DNA of 64,000 nucleotides from Ochotona curzoniae (GCF_017591425.1 NW_024466413.1:1736001-1800000), one strand, 5' to 3'. Numbered from the stretch's first letter, positions 33,291 through 45,045 are shown. Notes: a model not told the origin generated them from the sequence alone. Made by a program: numbers and translations.

Positions 33291-34673
33291 AGTCTACAGT
33301 CCTTCAGAGTAAAGCTCCACTCGGCTTCATCAAGTGTGAGCCAAGCCTCTGCTGTGTCTCAGCCTCTGTCTTTCTAAACTTCAGGGGCATCTGACTGCCT
33401 CTTCCAGCTCTGATGTTGAATGCTGTGAGGAATCAATGCATCAATACATACACAACCTTGAATGAAGAATAAAAACGAAGTGAATAAAGCCCTGGTAGCC
33501 CAGGAACTTCTTGCTGCTCAAATGCTCATGCCATCACATAATTACCATATCATGAATGCTGAAGCAATGAATTTCTGTTTCCCTCTAGGCAGGCTGGATG
33601 ATTTAAGTTCAATTGAGGGCCAGAGTAACTTTTCAAATATCAAAAATTGGATGATATTGGGATCCAATATGAAATGTTCATCAGTCATGTGTAAATGTGG
33701 AAGAAGAGTTGGTGCTGCAATGCTGGCCATGAACTCTCTAGGTTCAGTTTTTTTTTTTTTTTTTTTTTTCCAAAGGAAATAGAAGAGTGAGTAGGCTGGG
33801 AATGATGTTTCCACTTTTAGATGATAATTTCATACTTCCAGGATTTACCACTTAAATAAAATGCTAATCGAGCACTTAACATTTTCAGCTATGAAAATGA
33901 AAGAGAAAACCACATTTTAAAGTTCTTTGAGTATCTCAGGGAGCTTTGCTAACATTTGTTATAACCCCTGTCTTCCCTTTGTGAGCACTCCACCATTGTC
34001 TTTAGGAAATGAGTGTAATTCACGATTTCTTATTGAGGAAGACGCTCCTGAAGAACTTTCGAACAGTAGCCACCCACCTTTTCTCAGCTTTAGAACTTTG
34101 TCCCTCAACTCTCCCAAAGCTTTCTTCATATCCATTCGCCTCTGCAGGTCAAGTCAGCAACCATTCACGAGGCACGCACGGCTTAATTCTGTGTGGGAAG
34201 AGGAGGATGTGATGTGCAGCCAGCCAGAGCCACACAGCCAGAGCCAGTACGAAGCCTGTTGTGCTGTGGCTCTGTGTACGCGCGTGTTGGGAGGGTCACT
34301 AGCAGGGTTGTGGTGAGACTCTGAGTCTTCGTAGTTTGTAGAATAGACTCTTGGGCCAGTCTTTGTCTTGTCAGGACAGCCGGTTGTGTGGAGGCTCTGG
34401 GGGCATATCTGTCAGTATTCCACCCCTCCGCAGACTCTCAGACTGCTTTTAGCGAACTGCTCATTTTCCTGAACCTATAATTCAATTTCCTGGCGTTTCA
34501 TCTAGAGTTCTTCGCTTCTGCCTTCCCCTCAAAATATCATGACATTCAACTCCTATAACTTCATTTCCAAACATTTTCCCATCTTCTCAGAATTTCCAAT
34601 AATCTCTCTCTTAATACTTACACACTTTCTTGTATGTCTTTTCACTCTACTCCAAGACTACATGTATGCACAT

Positions 34674-34676
<3 letters not shown>

Positions 34677-34721
<45 letters not shown>
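34677..34721 (+). repeat. (CA)n microsatellite
   Basis: About 22 uninterrupted CA dinucleotides. Likely polymorphic and able to adopt Z-DNA. Confidence 0.97.
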
Positions 34722-34723
<2 letters not shown>

Positions 34724-35312
34724 GTTGGAAAGTATATTTTGGCATATCACTTCGTATTGTTTCTTTCAGTCATCATTTACTAAGTGCTATTTAAGATACT
34801 GGAGTATTATACTAAGACACTGTATGTAAGATCTGTAGGAAATCCTAAGTGACTGAACAGGTTATAGTCCATGCTAATTTCAACTCCCTTGGGATATGAC
34901 AATAAAGAAAGGACTGTGTTTCCAAAGATTCTGAAGATGGAGGTACCGATTCAGCCAGCTGCACAGCTCAGCCACTTCCTGGTTGTGACCTACCATCTTA
35001 CCAAGTCAGGCTTATAATAAATGGGTGTGTGCTCTTCCACTTTGCCTGAGAGCCAGTTTGGTCCCCCAGGAACTTCTGGCCCAGCCTGGGGGGTGGGGCG
35101 CTTGGGGCCTGAGTAGCTGCCAAGCTAATAGAAGGGTGGTACTTGCATTGCTTTGTTCCCTTCTCCCACTCCCAACCCTAACCCCGACTTTGGGGAAAGT
35201 CACAGAGCAGGCCTTTGTGCCTCCAAAATCAATAACAGTCAGAATCATGCAAAGTTAGGACAACACAGATTCTCTGTTTGCTGCAACTGTGGGAATTTGT
35301 GTGTGTGCGGCA

Positions 35313-35335
35313 GGGGTGGGGGGGGTGGGGGAGGG
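35313..35335 (+). other. G-quadruplex-type motif
   Basis: Runs of 4, 8, 5 and 3 G separated by single T, T and A bases satisfy the G3+N1-7 pattern four times. Directly visible. Folding is inference. Confidence 0.75.
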
Positions 35336-35640
35336 TTGTTAGCCCTAGAGTGATGGTCACACACTCTACATGAGCTAAGAGGGTGGAGTCTAGTACCAAG
35401 AGCAACTCATAAAACAATTCACCTCCCGCACACTCTGGGATACATAGGAATGACTCCATTTTTCCTTATATATTTCCATCCTGCAGCAATCTGCTGGTGG
35501 CCATGGGGAAGTGCCTAACTCAGTTCACTTGCCCAGATCCATACTCTCCAGAATGATGTCTCCCGTGTATCAGGTAGTTACCCTGTAGAACTAGAGCAAG
35601 GTTCAATTCTCATGCCCCAGTCCCAGGAATAGAACTGCTG

Positions 35641-35970
35641 ATTTTTGAAAAGATTTATTCATTTTATTGGAAAGGCAGATATACTAAGAGGAGGAGAGAT
35701 AGAGAGGAAGATCTTTTGTTCAATGAATCACTGTACAAATGGCCAAATTGGCTGGAACTGAGTGGATTCAAAGCCAGGAGCCAGGAATCTTTTTCGGGTC
35801 TCCAATGTGGGTGCAGGGTCCCAAAACTCTGGGCCATCCTCGATTGCTTTCTCAGGTCACAAGCAAGGAGCCGGATGGGAAGCACGACTGCCAGGACATG
35901 AACTGGTACCCCTAAGGGATCCCAGTACATGCTAAGTGAGGACTTAAGCCACTAGGCTATCATGCTGGGC
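35641..35970 (-). mobile_element. C-repeat SINE, minus strand
   Basis: Tail complement ttttgaaaagatttattc, attggaaaggcagatatact, aatggccaaattggctgg, aagccaggagccaggaatc, agcaaggagccggatggg and head complement aggctatcatgctgggccc. It retains the full-length order. Confidence 0.92.
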
Positions 35971-36399
35971 CCAGGGTTTTTCAGTGTTGACACCAGTCAA
36001 ATCTTCTAATAGGACACAAGGAAGGACTCATCTATGTCACACTGTCCTAGAACCACAGCAGTTAATTCTAACAGTCCCAGCATTGCTCAGGCTTGCCTAT
36101 GCGACAAGGGTACTGCCACCTTTGTCTCGCTGAGGACCAAGAATGAGGTTGCAGTGATCACAATCTCCAGAAAGATCAATACCAAACTCTGTGGACCAAA
36201 AATACACATCCTAGGAAACAAGTATTCATCTGCAAGTCGCACATCTGTCCTGACCAGATGGCTTTGTCATAGACACAGCTTGATCACCAGATCACACATG
36301 ACACCACACATTCACTAATAGAGCAGGTGTAATCAATATCCAATCCACAAAGTAACAGGTGTTAGTGCTTAGCTGTCCATATTGTCCCCGAATTCAGTG
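35971..36399. other. Unassigned, possibly L1 5' extension
   Basis: Reads into the L1 ORF2 fragment that follows but cannot be matched with confidence. Contains a 94-codon frame at 36034 without a recognised domain. Confidence 0.35.
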
Positions 36400-37392
36400 T
36401 CAGTCATGTTACCAGTCAACTGATATTTAAATATCCCAGAGAATAGACTAAATTCTCCAGCAAAGACTTCAGTTAGCTGAGTGGATAAAAAACAAAGATT
36501 CCACTATATGTTGGCTAGAAGAAACTCATTTCACACACACATTTATCTCTCTCTATCTATCTATCTAGATATTTAGGTATATACATAGATATATCTATAT
36601 ATATTTATACTATCTATAGCTAGAGATAGTGACAGACAGATATAGAATAAAGGGCTGGGAAAAAGATAAACCAGGTAAATGAAAACCAAAAACGAGCAGA
36701 AGAAGCTATTTTGCTGCCAGATAAAATGGGTCTGAAAACAAACGTTGTAATAAGATATATTTATGAAGTGCTCAATGAAGCAAGAACACTCAACAATCAT
36801 AGGTACTTACATACCCAACACCAACTGGAAAACGCAAAGAAAAGCACAAGCTTTGGAATACAGTAATGTCAGGGAGACATGGCAACCTGCACAGGTCCCT
36901 GACTGAGGCAATAATTAAATTCCTCCATCAGGAAGACATCCAGGACTTGATGGTTTTAACAAACATTTAAAGAAGAACTAACTGCAATGCTTTATAAGCG
37001 TTTCACAATATTGAACAGGATATTGTTCTGCTAAACTGCGTGAAGCCAGATATCACTTTGATATCAAAACTGAACACAGACTTGACACCAAAGAAAACCA
37101 ATGAACAACTCACATCTTTTACAAACCTAGAAGCGAAGATTCTCAAGCAAAACATTAGCAAATGTAAGCCAGACCACTTAAAAACATCTACATCATGAAT
37201 AAGTGCATGGGTATAACAACACTATCAGATCAATAAACATCATAAGTCACATCAAGAGAATCATGAATGAAAGCCATATGGCCATTGCAATGCAGGCAGG
37301 GAATACACTGATAAAAACCACGCTGTTTCATGAAAAAGATTCCCCAGCATTCTAGTACAGAAAGAATATACCGGGAAATCACGTCTTTTTTT
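36400..37392 (+). mobile_element. Decayed L1 ORF2, endonuclease to RT part
   Basis: At 36482-36529 the plus strand encodes WIKNKDSTICWLEETH, the degraded endonuclease-domain block WIKxQDPxxCCIQETH of L1 ORF2. Further on, tacatacccaacacc matches the IYAPN block, and 36930-37330 follows the reverse-transcriptase region order (gaacaggatattg, ccagatatcactttgatatc, agaccacttaaaaacatc). There are frequent stops and frameshifts. The copy is interrupted at 37393 by a SINE and resumes at 37715. Confidence 0.8.
36541..36625 (+). repeat. (TCTA)n and TA-rich simple repeat
   Basis: tctctctctatctatctatct followed by gatatatct/tatagctagagata words. A short imperfect tetranucleotide repeat inside the L1. 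Confidence 0.85.
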
Positions 37393-37401
37393 AATGGATA
37401 A

Positions 37402-37705
37402 GGGCCCAGCACAGTTGAATATACCAGAATTTCATATGGATGCCGGATCATGTCCCAGCAGCCCCACTTCCCATCCGGCTCCCTGCTTGTGGCCTGGGAG
37501 GGCAGTAGAGGATGGTCTAAAGCCTTGGGACCCTGAGCCCTTATGGGAGACCTGGAAGAGGCTCCTGGCTCCTGGCTTTGGATCGGCTCAGTTCTGGCCA
37601 TTGCGGCCTCTTGGGGAGTGAACAAATGGATGGGAGATCTTCCTCTCTGTATCTCTTTCTCTATGCATATCTGACTTTACAATATAAATAAATAAATCTT
37701 TATAA
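37402..37705 (+). mobile_element. C-repeat SINE inserted in L1
   Basis: Starts gggcccagcacagttg. It contains ggcctgggagggcagtag, ttatgggagacctggaag, the doubled ggctcctggctcctggct, cattgcggcctcttgggg and an aataaataaatctt tail. The 9-bp aatggataa flanks it at 37393-37401 and 37706-37714 as a target-site duplication. This older subfamily retains the doubled CTCCTGG that young copies lack. Confidence 0.95.
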
Positions 37706-37714
37706 AATGGATAA

Positions 37715-38810
37715 AATTTTCCTGTGCCTTTCAAAAAATATACAAAAACCTTCAGAATTGATAAATTAATTCCGCCATTTTGCAGAATATAAAATAAACA
37801 TACAAAAGAGTGCCTTTTACTAATGCTGACCTAACAGAAAGAAAAAGCCAAAAAGAAATCTCATTTATAACTGCCTTAAAAGATCAAATGTTTAGTAATA
37901 CATTTGATCAACAAAGTGAAAGAGCTCTACAACAAACAACATGGGCCAGTGACAGAAATCATCCATGACACACAACATGGAAAGTTCAGAATCAGTGCAA
38001 TCCCTATGAAATGCCAATTCCATTCTTCACAGAACTTGAGAAAAGAAACTTCTTACAGACTCAGAGAAGAAACAAAAATACGGAAGGTGATCCTGAGCAA
38101 CAGAAGCCAAGTTGGAAGTGTTACATTAGCAGACTTCACAGGCAATAAACACCCCGAGACCACTGGGATTCCACAAGATGAGAAGCTTCTGCAATGCAAA
38201 TGAAGCCCTCCCAGAGTAGAGGCAACTCACGGAGTGGAAGCAAAGATGTGCAAACTCTGTAACTGCTAGAGGGTATCATCCAGGACATCAAGAAAGTTCA
38301 GGACACCACGTAGAGACAGCCAACTGACTGGGGAAAAGTTATTCTCCTCACCATGTGATGTTGACAAAATTGAGTATATACATTCAGAAAAATTAGATCA
38401 GATCCTCAATACTCAGCACGTACAAGTAAGTCAAGAGAGATCAAAGACCTAAATTTGAAACTGAAATGATGAAGTTATTGGAAAGAAATGTAAGAGAAAG
38501 ACTCTGAGACATTGGTGCAGGAGGTGGTTTTTTGAACCCAATGTGGACAACAAAAGCAAAACTTAGCAATGGAACTATATCAAATCCATAATCTTTGCAC
38601 AGCAACAACAACAATAAAAACAATCATTAGAGAGATGAGACACCAGAGTGGGCAAAAATACTTGCAAGCCACATATCCAACAAAGCATTACCATCCACAA
38701 TATATCAACAACTTTAAAAATTCAGCAACCTAAAGTAGCCAATCCAGTTAAGCTATGGGCAAAGGCATCCATAGATAGTTCTCAAAAGAACAAATAAAAA
38801 TGGCATATAT
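37715..38810 (+). mobile_element. Decayed L1 ORF2, C-terminal part
   Basis: Continues the ORF2 order: tacaaaagagtgccttttac, agaaagaaaaagcc, cagtgcaatccctatgaaat, cattcttcacagaact, attagcagacttcac, then ggaggtggttttttgaaccc, ctttgcacagcaacaac and gggcaaaggcatccatag, matching the end of ORF2. It stops at a TA-rich run near 38805 without 3' UTR. Confidence 0.8.
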
Positions 38811-39133
38811 ATATATATATATTTCATAAATACATGTGCATATACACATATGTTAAAAGTTAAAACCAAAGGCAAGTCCAGAAGATAAACCTGTTTCTTA
38901 AAAATATGAAGATTTACTGGTAGCTGTTAGAGGGCCTTTGCCTTTCTGGGTGAGATTGATGAATGCAGTTGAGATTTGTAATATTGAGAGACAGGGAGTG
39001 GTGTGGACAGAGAAGAAAGAGCTGGGGGAAATTAGCGTTATATAGGATCAGATGAGACCCCATCCAAGCATTTTCATTGGATATATGTGAAATGCACTTG
39101 AGAAATATTTGAGGTGAAATATTTGTTGTTGAC
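38811..39133. other. Unassigned AT-rich sequence
   Basis: Begins with a short (TA)n. Nothing else is recognised. Confidence 0.5.
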
Positions 39134-39148
39134 ATAATATGAAATCTA

Positions 39149-39477
39149 AGCACCCAAAATGGTAGCTTATTGGCTAAAGTCCTTGCCTTGCACATGCTGG
39201 AATCTCATACAGAAGCCAGTTCTAATCCCAGCTCCCTGCTTCCCATCCAACTCCCTGCTTATGGCCAGGAAGAGTGGGAGAGTACAGCCCAAAGGCTTGG
39301 AACTCTGCACCTGTGTGGGAGACTTGGAAGAGGTTCTGGGCTCCTGGCTTAGGATCTGCTCAGCTCCAGCCATTGCAACTGTTAGGAGAGTGAATCAATG
39401 GATGGAAGATATTTCTCTCTTATCTCTCCTCCTCTTTGTATATCTGCCTTTCCAATAAAAAATAAATCTTATAAAAA
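39149..39477 (+). mobile_element. C-repeat SINE with target-site duplication
   Basis: Degraded head (agcacccaaaatggtagc), gccttgcacatgctggaatc, ccagttctaatcccagc, ggagacttggaagaggttct and tail ccaataaaaaataaatctta. ataatatgaaatcta at 39134-39148 and ataatatgaagtcta at 39478-39492 are the target-site duplication with one mismatch. Confidence 0.93.
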
Positions 39478-39589
39478 ATAATATGAAGTCTAATGGAGAA
39501 AGCATGACAAAAAATAAAAAAGATGGTCATGTGGTTTCTGGCATGAGACACGCCACAAGGAGCACAACATGAAGAACTTTGCAGGAAGA

Positions 39590-39890
39590 TGGTGCATTTG
39601 ATATAAATTCTTTACTATTGTTGTTGTTGTCATTATTGTTATTCCATTTTATGACACAGTTCCATAGGCTCTGGGGTTCCCCAGCCCCTCCCCAAGCCCT
39701 TCCCCCCATATTTATTTCCTCCATATTATTACAGCAGTACAGTTCATAACCAGTAATAATTCCATCATTGCGGGAATGGATCATGCAGAGAGTCCAGCAT
39801 CTTGTTGTCCAGATAAACTCAGCAGTTTCATTCGGAGAGCATCCTTGATCTGAAAGTAGAGCTGGCAGAATATCATCCTCCGCAATGAAA
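39590..39890 (-). mobile_element. L1 3' end
   Basis: The minus strand reads the L1 lineage's 3' UTR: acaagatgctggactctctg, ttcccgcaatgatgg, a G-rich block (complement of ccccagcccctccccaagcc), cctatggaactgtgtc and a degenerate A/C/T tail (complement of attgttgttgttgtcattat). Confidence 0.85.
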
Positions 39891-40849
39891 AGCCACCACA
39901 CAACTTCAACAATAGAAAGAAATATGGAAATTTATAACATCACAAAGTTTATTGAGATGGTACCGAATGACCAATGTGTTAGAAAATGCAAGTTCTTGAC
40001 ATTTCAATTTTAGTTTATGCATAACCGATTGCTATAAACCTTAAAATGGTTATAGGGCACTATTCAGCTGTCTTGTGTCTTTTTTTCCCTTCATATTTAT
40101 ATTTATCAGCTTATAATATTCTAGTGTGATTTTTATTGAACTTGGCAAATTTTAGGATAGTCCAAATAGGCTTATAACTGTAACAAGCCATATGTTAATG
40201 ATTGAGGATCAGAACAGATTTAGGAGGGGTGTGCAGAGAAATCTTCAATACCTTAGTGAGGAGTAACTAATCTTTGCATCCTACCTAGTAAGGTTTAGGG
40301 AGTCCAAGCTGACTTTGTTTTGTCTGTTGTAAGCTTTCCTTATTGGTCTCTCTCTATTTTATCTAATTTTGGGGGCTCCAGAGCTACCCTGATGGTCATT
40401 GCAAGAGATGGTGGCAAGTCAAAGTCGGAGCTAAGTAATTACCAGAGAAAGCTCCTCTCCCGAGTCTGGAAGAAAGTTGACTGTTGTGTTTCTGAGGACT
40501 GCTCTGGGCTCCTGGTTGTTGTTCCGATGTCATAGACCCTTTGAAGAGGTTCTGGGTTTCTTCCATCCCACGTGGGAGATGTGATAGGGAATGGTTGACC
40601 TCCGAGTTCTCGGCCTATGAGGGCACTCTAGTTTGCTGTGATCTTGGCAGTTGGAATATTGTCCTTGGCGCCCACACTGATAGTCCTCGGTGAGGTGCCG
40701 GGAGTCTCTGGGGTTGAGATACAAGCCTCCTCCTGTCTTTCTGCTCCACTCTAGGATCCCCTCCTGCTCTGTGCATAAACTTCTTTGAGACATCATATTT
40801 TTTTGAAACATCTATACAGTAAATAAAGTCACAGAGAAGTGACCGAAGA
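39891..40849. other. Unassigned, possibly the 5' continuation of the minus-strand L1
   Basis: 40310-40810 has locally higher GC, CpGs and a 93-codon minus-strand frame (40530-40811) with several Cys. The text (gctccagagctaccctgatg, cacgtgggagatgtgatagg, cactgatagtcctcggtgag) looks like part of a lagomorph L1 UTR or LTR but I cannot assign it. Confidence 0.35.
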
Positions 40850-41160
40850 GAGCTGTTTCTTGATCATTTTGTCTGAGAAATAAACACAGACCGATAGTTT
40901 CCATCTACTGATTCACTTCCTACATATGTTTATAACAGCGAGGCTGTGACCAAGGCCACAACTTTGAACTGAGAGTGAATTCCAGGCCTCCCAGTTGAGT
41001 GATAGGCAGCCAAGTTCTCAAGCCAGTATCTGCTGTCCCCTGGGGTGCATGCGCATAAGCAGAATCGTGGAATTAGGAGTGGAACTCGAACTTGAACAGG
41101 CATCCACATTTGGGCTGCAGATACCTCAACCAGTGTCCTCACTATTACAACTATCAGGCT
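40850..41160 (-). mobile_element. Old C-repeat SINE, minus strand
   Basis: ccatctactgattcacttcc, aggctgtgaccaaggccac, aattccaggcctcccagttg, aggagtggaactcgaacttg and head complement cctcactattacaactatc. Diverged. Confidence 0.65.
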
Positions 41161-41430
41161 AGATGTTTTTATACATTTATGTATGTTTAAGCAGAGAAGA
41201 CAGATCAAGAGAAAGACTGCCCGTGTGCTGGCTTATACTGCAAGCTCCAACAATGGCTGAGGTGGAAGAATGCTTAAGCCCAGAGTCAGAAACTTCCTAG
41301 TGAGTAGCAGAGCCCAGTGTGCAGCCATCACTCCTGCACTAACAGGAGGGTGTAGTTAGGTGTAGGGCTCAGGTATTGAACCCAGGAATGCTGATGTGAG
41401 ACACAATTGCATTTACCCACCCCGGAAGAA
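41161..41430 (-). mobile_element. Old C-repeat SINE, minus strand
   Basis: Tail complement tatacatttatgtatg, cgtgtgctggcttatactgc, agcccagagtcagaaacttc, aggtattgaacccaggaatg and a head near 41410-41430. In tandem with the preceding minus copy. Confidence 0.65.
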
Positions 41431-42042
41431 TGTTTTGTATTACTGAAACATTGATGAAAGAATGGTGCGGATACTAGCAGCCTCGGGTGGATACTCTTGG
41501 TGCTTTCGTGATTTCCATTGTATGTGTAAGGCTCTCTTATTTCACTAAAGTCATTTCAGATAATAGGTCCCTGCTCTTGATATTTCAGAATGTGTGTAAT
41601 GTCCCCCTTTCCAAGCTGGGACATTTCATGGTTGTTAGCCCATCTTGCTGATCATTTTATTATGAAAGGATGACTTATATTAAAAAACAAAAAGGATTGC
41701 TTAGAAGAAATAAAATCATTTCTAGAAGATGAAAATGAATCTGCAAAGCATTCTTCCATGTGTCTCTTCACTCCTTTCTTCTGTCAAGGAAACACAGGGG
41801 AGGAACAAGCCCTCGTGGTTCTCGGGGAAAAGAAGCTGACAAAAATGACAGGTTAACAACAGAAGCACAGACAGCAGTAGTCATACAATGCCCCTGAAAT
41901 TGATTTTCTGGGCAACACAGGTTACAAACCGACTAGAAGGAACTACAGAGGCAAATTATATGCCCTTGTAAGAAAGAGAAGGCAAGTCGTGCCCTTCAGG
42001 GACACTTTCTCAGATTGAAAGAAGGATCTTAAAAGATTATGG
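41431..42042. other. Unassigned sequence
   Basis: Nothing recognised. Confidence 0.5.
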
Positions 42043-42330
42043 TGGTTGTGGTTGATATTGTGACACAAAGGGTTAAGCACAGCTTGGGATGCCACCGGAA
42101 GTCCCAGCTATTCTGCTTCTGATCCAGATTCTTGAGAAGATGCCTGAAAAACAGCAGACAATAAAACAAAGGCTTGACTTGCTATTATCCATGTGGGAGA
42201 CTCGGATGGAGCCCCAGTGCCTACCTTCAGCCTCGCTGGCGTGAACTGTCTCAGCCAACTCGACTGGACAAGCTGCACATTGGTGCCTCTCTGGGTCAGT
42301 CCACACTCCAGGTAAAAAATAATCTTTAAA
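42043..42330 (+). mobile_element. Old C-repeat SINE, plus strand
   Basis: ttgtgacacaaagggttaag (tRNA-like head), cttgggatgccaccggaag, ctgcttctgatccag, atccatgtgggagactcgga, tggagccccagtgcctacc, and tail taaaaaataatctttaaaa. An older rabbit-type subfamily. Confidence 0.75.
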
Positions 42331-43489
42331 AACCTCATAGTTTCTTGTGTGTGTGTTGTTTTTTGCCAAAATACGTTAAGATCAATATAGGGACATAAAA
42401 GCTTAGATTGAAAATCTCCAGCATGGTAAGGATTGATCAACAAAGGAGGCTTATGAAACAAAAGAGATTTAAGAAGCTAAATACTTACAAAAATGTGCTC
42501 TGAAAGCTTCATTTAAGTTACAATATTAAAACAGTAGTATATACAAATGTATAAGATATAGCCCTACATGTATGCAAATATATGTGCATATATAAAATAC
42601 CTCCCCCCACACACACCACTGATCAAACCAAATTGCTTGCACAAACATATTCTTTGTTGAAGTCATTCTCTTATTCAACACACTTCTTCCTGCCATCGCA
42701 TAGACTCAGTTCCTCTGGGATTCACCCAGATCAAGCATTGGTTTGTACAAGAGCAATTTCTAAATGCGTGCCGACAATTTGTTCTGGTGAAAGAAGCAGA
42801 AAATCTCTGGGAATCCTCGGGAGTGTTTACTCTGTGATGGATGCATTTTTGGTCTCATTAAACTGACTAGGAGCACTATTCCCTCCTGCTCGTGTGCTAG
42901 GCACCAGCTCTTCTATCCGTCTCCACCAAAGACAAAAGAAATCATTGCTTGCCCTTCCCAGTGAAACTTTATTCAATCCCTGACAGTTTGCATCTGGCAG
43001 TGACTCAGAGGTGCTGGGGAAGATGGGAGGGAAGAGTTTATTATAAAACAGTGTATGACGCCAAATCCTAATGGTCTAACATAACAGAAGTTTTTTCTTG
43101 TACTTACAATGTCGTCTGCTGATCCAATCAGCTTGGGAAAACGGTTCTGTATGCACTGGTTCAACAGCTGGGAGGCCCAGTGGCACACCCTTGCGTTTGG
43201 GCAAGCAAACGTGAAAGTCATGCATGCAGATATAGACTCGATAAAGGAGAGGACTGTGCATGTGAAGGAGATGCAGTGTGGTATGGGGATGCAGCCCTCC
43301 TGTCCACAGTTTATTTTGGAAAATAATGAGAACATCAGTTGCCAGTGTAAGTCTTTTGGAAATAGGATGTGAGACAGAACTCGGAATTAAACAGAAAGAG
43401 TGTTAGGGGAAGAAAGATAGAAAATTAAACATTAGGAGTATTGAGGATACTTAGAAGTATGGCCATTTGTCAAGGAGCATTTTTGAAGG
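42331..43489. other. Unassigned sequence around a possible exon
   Basis: No repeat recognised except short runs near 42600. Contains the exon-like interval 43108-43299. Confidence 0.4.
43108..43299 (-). other. Exon-like interval, minus strand
   Basis: On the minus strand an open stretch of 192 nt (64 codons, phase-neutral) lies between an ag ending ctgtggacag and a strong donor gtaagtac at 43107-43100. It encodes a Cys-rich peptide that begins EGCIPIPHCISFTC and ends CIQNRFPKLIGSADDI, with eight cysteines. The surrounding minus frame is open for 120 codons. I cannot assign a family. The upstream polypyrimidine tract is poor. The plus strand is also open over this interval, with its own gtaagt at 43347, so strand and reality are both unsure. 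Confidence 0.25.
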
Positions 43490-43790
43490 GCTATTTACTT
43501 ACTTGCAAGTCCTAGCAACACACAGAAAAGAGACACAGAATGATCTTTCATCTGCCCTTCCTCTTCAAATGGCTACAACAGCCAATGCTGGGCCAGGCTG
43601 AAGCCAGGAGCCAGGAGTCCCCTTTGGTTCTCCCCAATAGATGGCAGAGGCCAGGTCAATTCAATCCCAGGCCCCTAACAGGGAGCTGGATCTGAAGTGA
43701 AGCAACTAGGACACCGAGTAGAGCCCAAATGTGACAGTGGAATCCTGGGAGAGCGTTGCACCTGCAATGCCGCAACGTCAGCACCAGCAA
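43490..43790 (-). mobile_element. C-repeat SINE, minus strand
   Basis: tctttcatctgcccttcctc, aatggctacaacagccaatg, gaagccaggagccaggagtc, aacagggagctggatctg, and head complement gcaatgccgcaacgtcagc. Older copy. Confidence 0.8.
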
Positions 43791-44769
43791 ACAACTGTTA
43801 ATCAGAACGCATTTCAGATCTCTCCCTAGTCAGGAAAGTCAGTATTTCTATGTGGTCAAAGATTCATTATATGGGGACACAGTTGGAAATGCACTAAAAG
43901 TCATGGCTTTGCATTTCGGTAGCAATGGAGGTCTGCGAAGAACGAAGGAATGTCCTAAGGAGGCAAGTGGCCAGCAGTCCCAGGACCATGATGGGAACTG
44001 TAGTCTATCTTCCAGGCGCAGTGGCCCTCACTTCACCTGAAGCCTGCACAGTTATTATGAAATGTCAACATCCGATTTCTCTAATTGTGATTTTTTTGGA
44101 ACTTTGCTAGCTCAAAGAGATGACCGAAATTTATGGGACCCGGAGTGTCTCGGCAGGAACACCCTAGTGTTGCAAGGACAGGGGCTTTTGGCTACCAATC
44201 ATTTTCTCTGCTGTGGCTGACATCTGTGTGGTTCCGCAGGGAAAAGCTCTGCAGAGTTTGCCAGCTGGTTTTTCAGGTGGGATACAGCATGACTCAGGTG
44301 GTATGATTTGGACTAACAGATATGTAAATGAAGCAATAAACAAGCAACAACCTGTCCATCTTTTCAGGGAGAACACCAACTTCAGGAGCTGCTGTCTGCA
44401 GAATCTACACGTCTAGTTGCTTTCCACGCTCAGCACTCTCACTCCAGGGTATTGTGAAATAGTTGAATCAACTCACAGGAGCCTCTCATTTATATCCCTT
44501 ACTGATAGTATAACTGGTTTTCTTAATATATTAAGGAAACTGCCCATACTACACCTGTTACAGGTGAAAAATCTGCAAGTATATGAATAATTCATGAGTC
44601 TTCAATACCAAAGAGAGAGTTGCAAAGACGTGTTAATTGCTTAAATGCCAGTTTGTATGCCAACATCACAGATGTAATTGAAGATTCTAGAGAAGGCACC
44701 TGGTGTTAGGGGCTTTCTCATTATTCCATATCTAAGGCTGTTTCCCAGGCTTACGTATTAGCCTAAGTG
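43791..44769. other. Unassigned sequence
   Basis: Frames at 43756-44416 on both strands show no domain. No named repeat recognised. Confidence 0.45.
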
Positions 44770-45045
44770 TAACAACACCACTTTATTTTCCCACACCTCA
44801 CATCAGAGTGCCTGCATTTGGTTTCCATTTCAGGTCTCTGGCTTCGGATATCTGCTAATGTGGATTCTGGGAGGGAGAGGTAATGGCTCCAATCATTTGG
44901 TCCCCGCAGTCCATGAAGGAGACTTAGAAAGCCCTAATCCAGCTTCAGTCATTGTGGCATTTAGGGAGTGCATCAGTGCACGCCAGCTCTCTTTCTTCCC
45001 CTCTCTCCTCTCTTTGCCACTCAAGTAGATATGTTTAAGAATAAG
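44770..45045 (+). mobile_element. Old C-repeat SINE, plus strand
   Basis: tttcaggtctctggcttcgg, gatatctgctaatgtgg, catgaaggagacttagaaag, ccagcttcagtcattgtgg, agggagtgcatcagtgcacg and ctctctcctctctttgcc. The head is lost or unrecognisable. Confidence 0.6.

Larger units (their letters stand above)
33291..35640. other. Mostly unassigned block
   Basis: Holds a 22-bp T run at 33748-33769, a CA microsatellite and a G-rich motif (listed separately). A 129-codon plus-strand frame at 33927-34316 is the longest non-repeat frame in the window, but it shows no domain and has low-complexity Ser/Leu composition. I do not call it a gene. Confidence 0.4.

Noticed and set aside
33927..34316. 129-codon frame as a gene
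   Set aside because: No domain, no clear splice or promoter context, Ser/Leu-rich composition and an overlapping open frame on the same strand. Length is within chance for 64 kb.
40530..40811. Zinc-finger-like Cys/His frame
   Set aside because: Cys and His spacing does not fit a C2H2 or CCHC pattern, and the surrounding block looks like transposon UTR.
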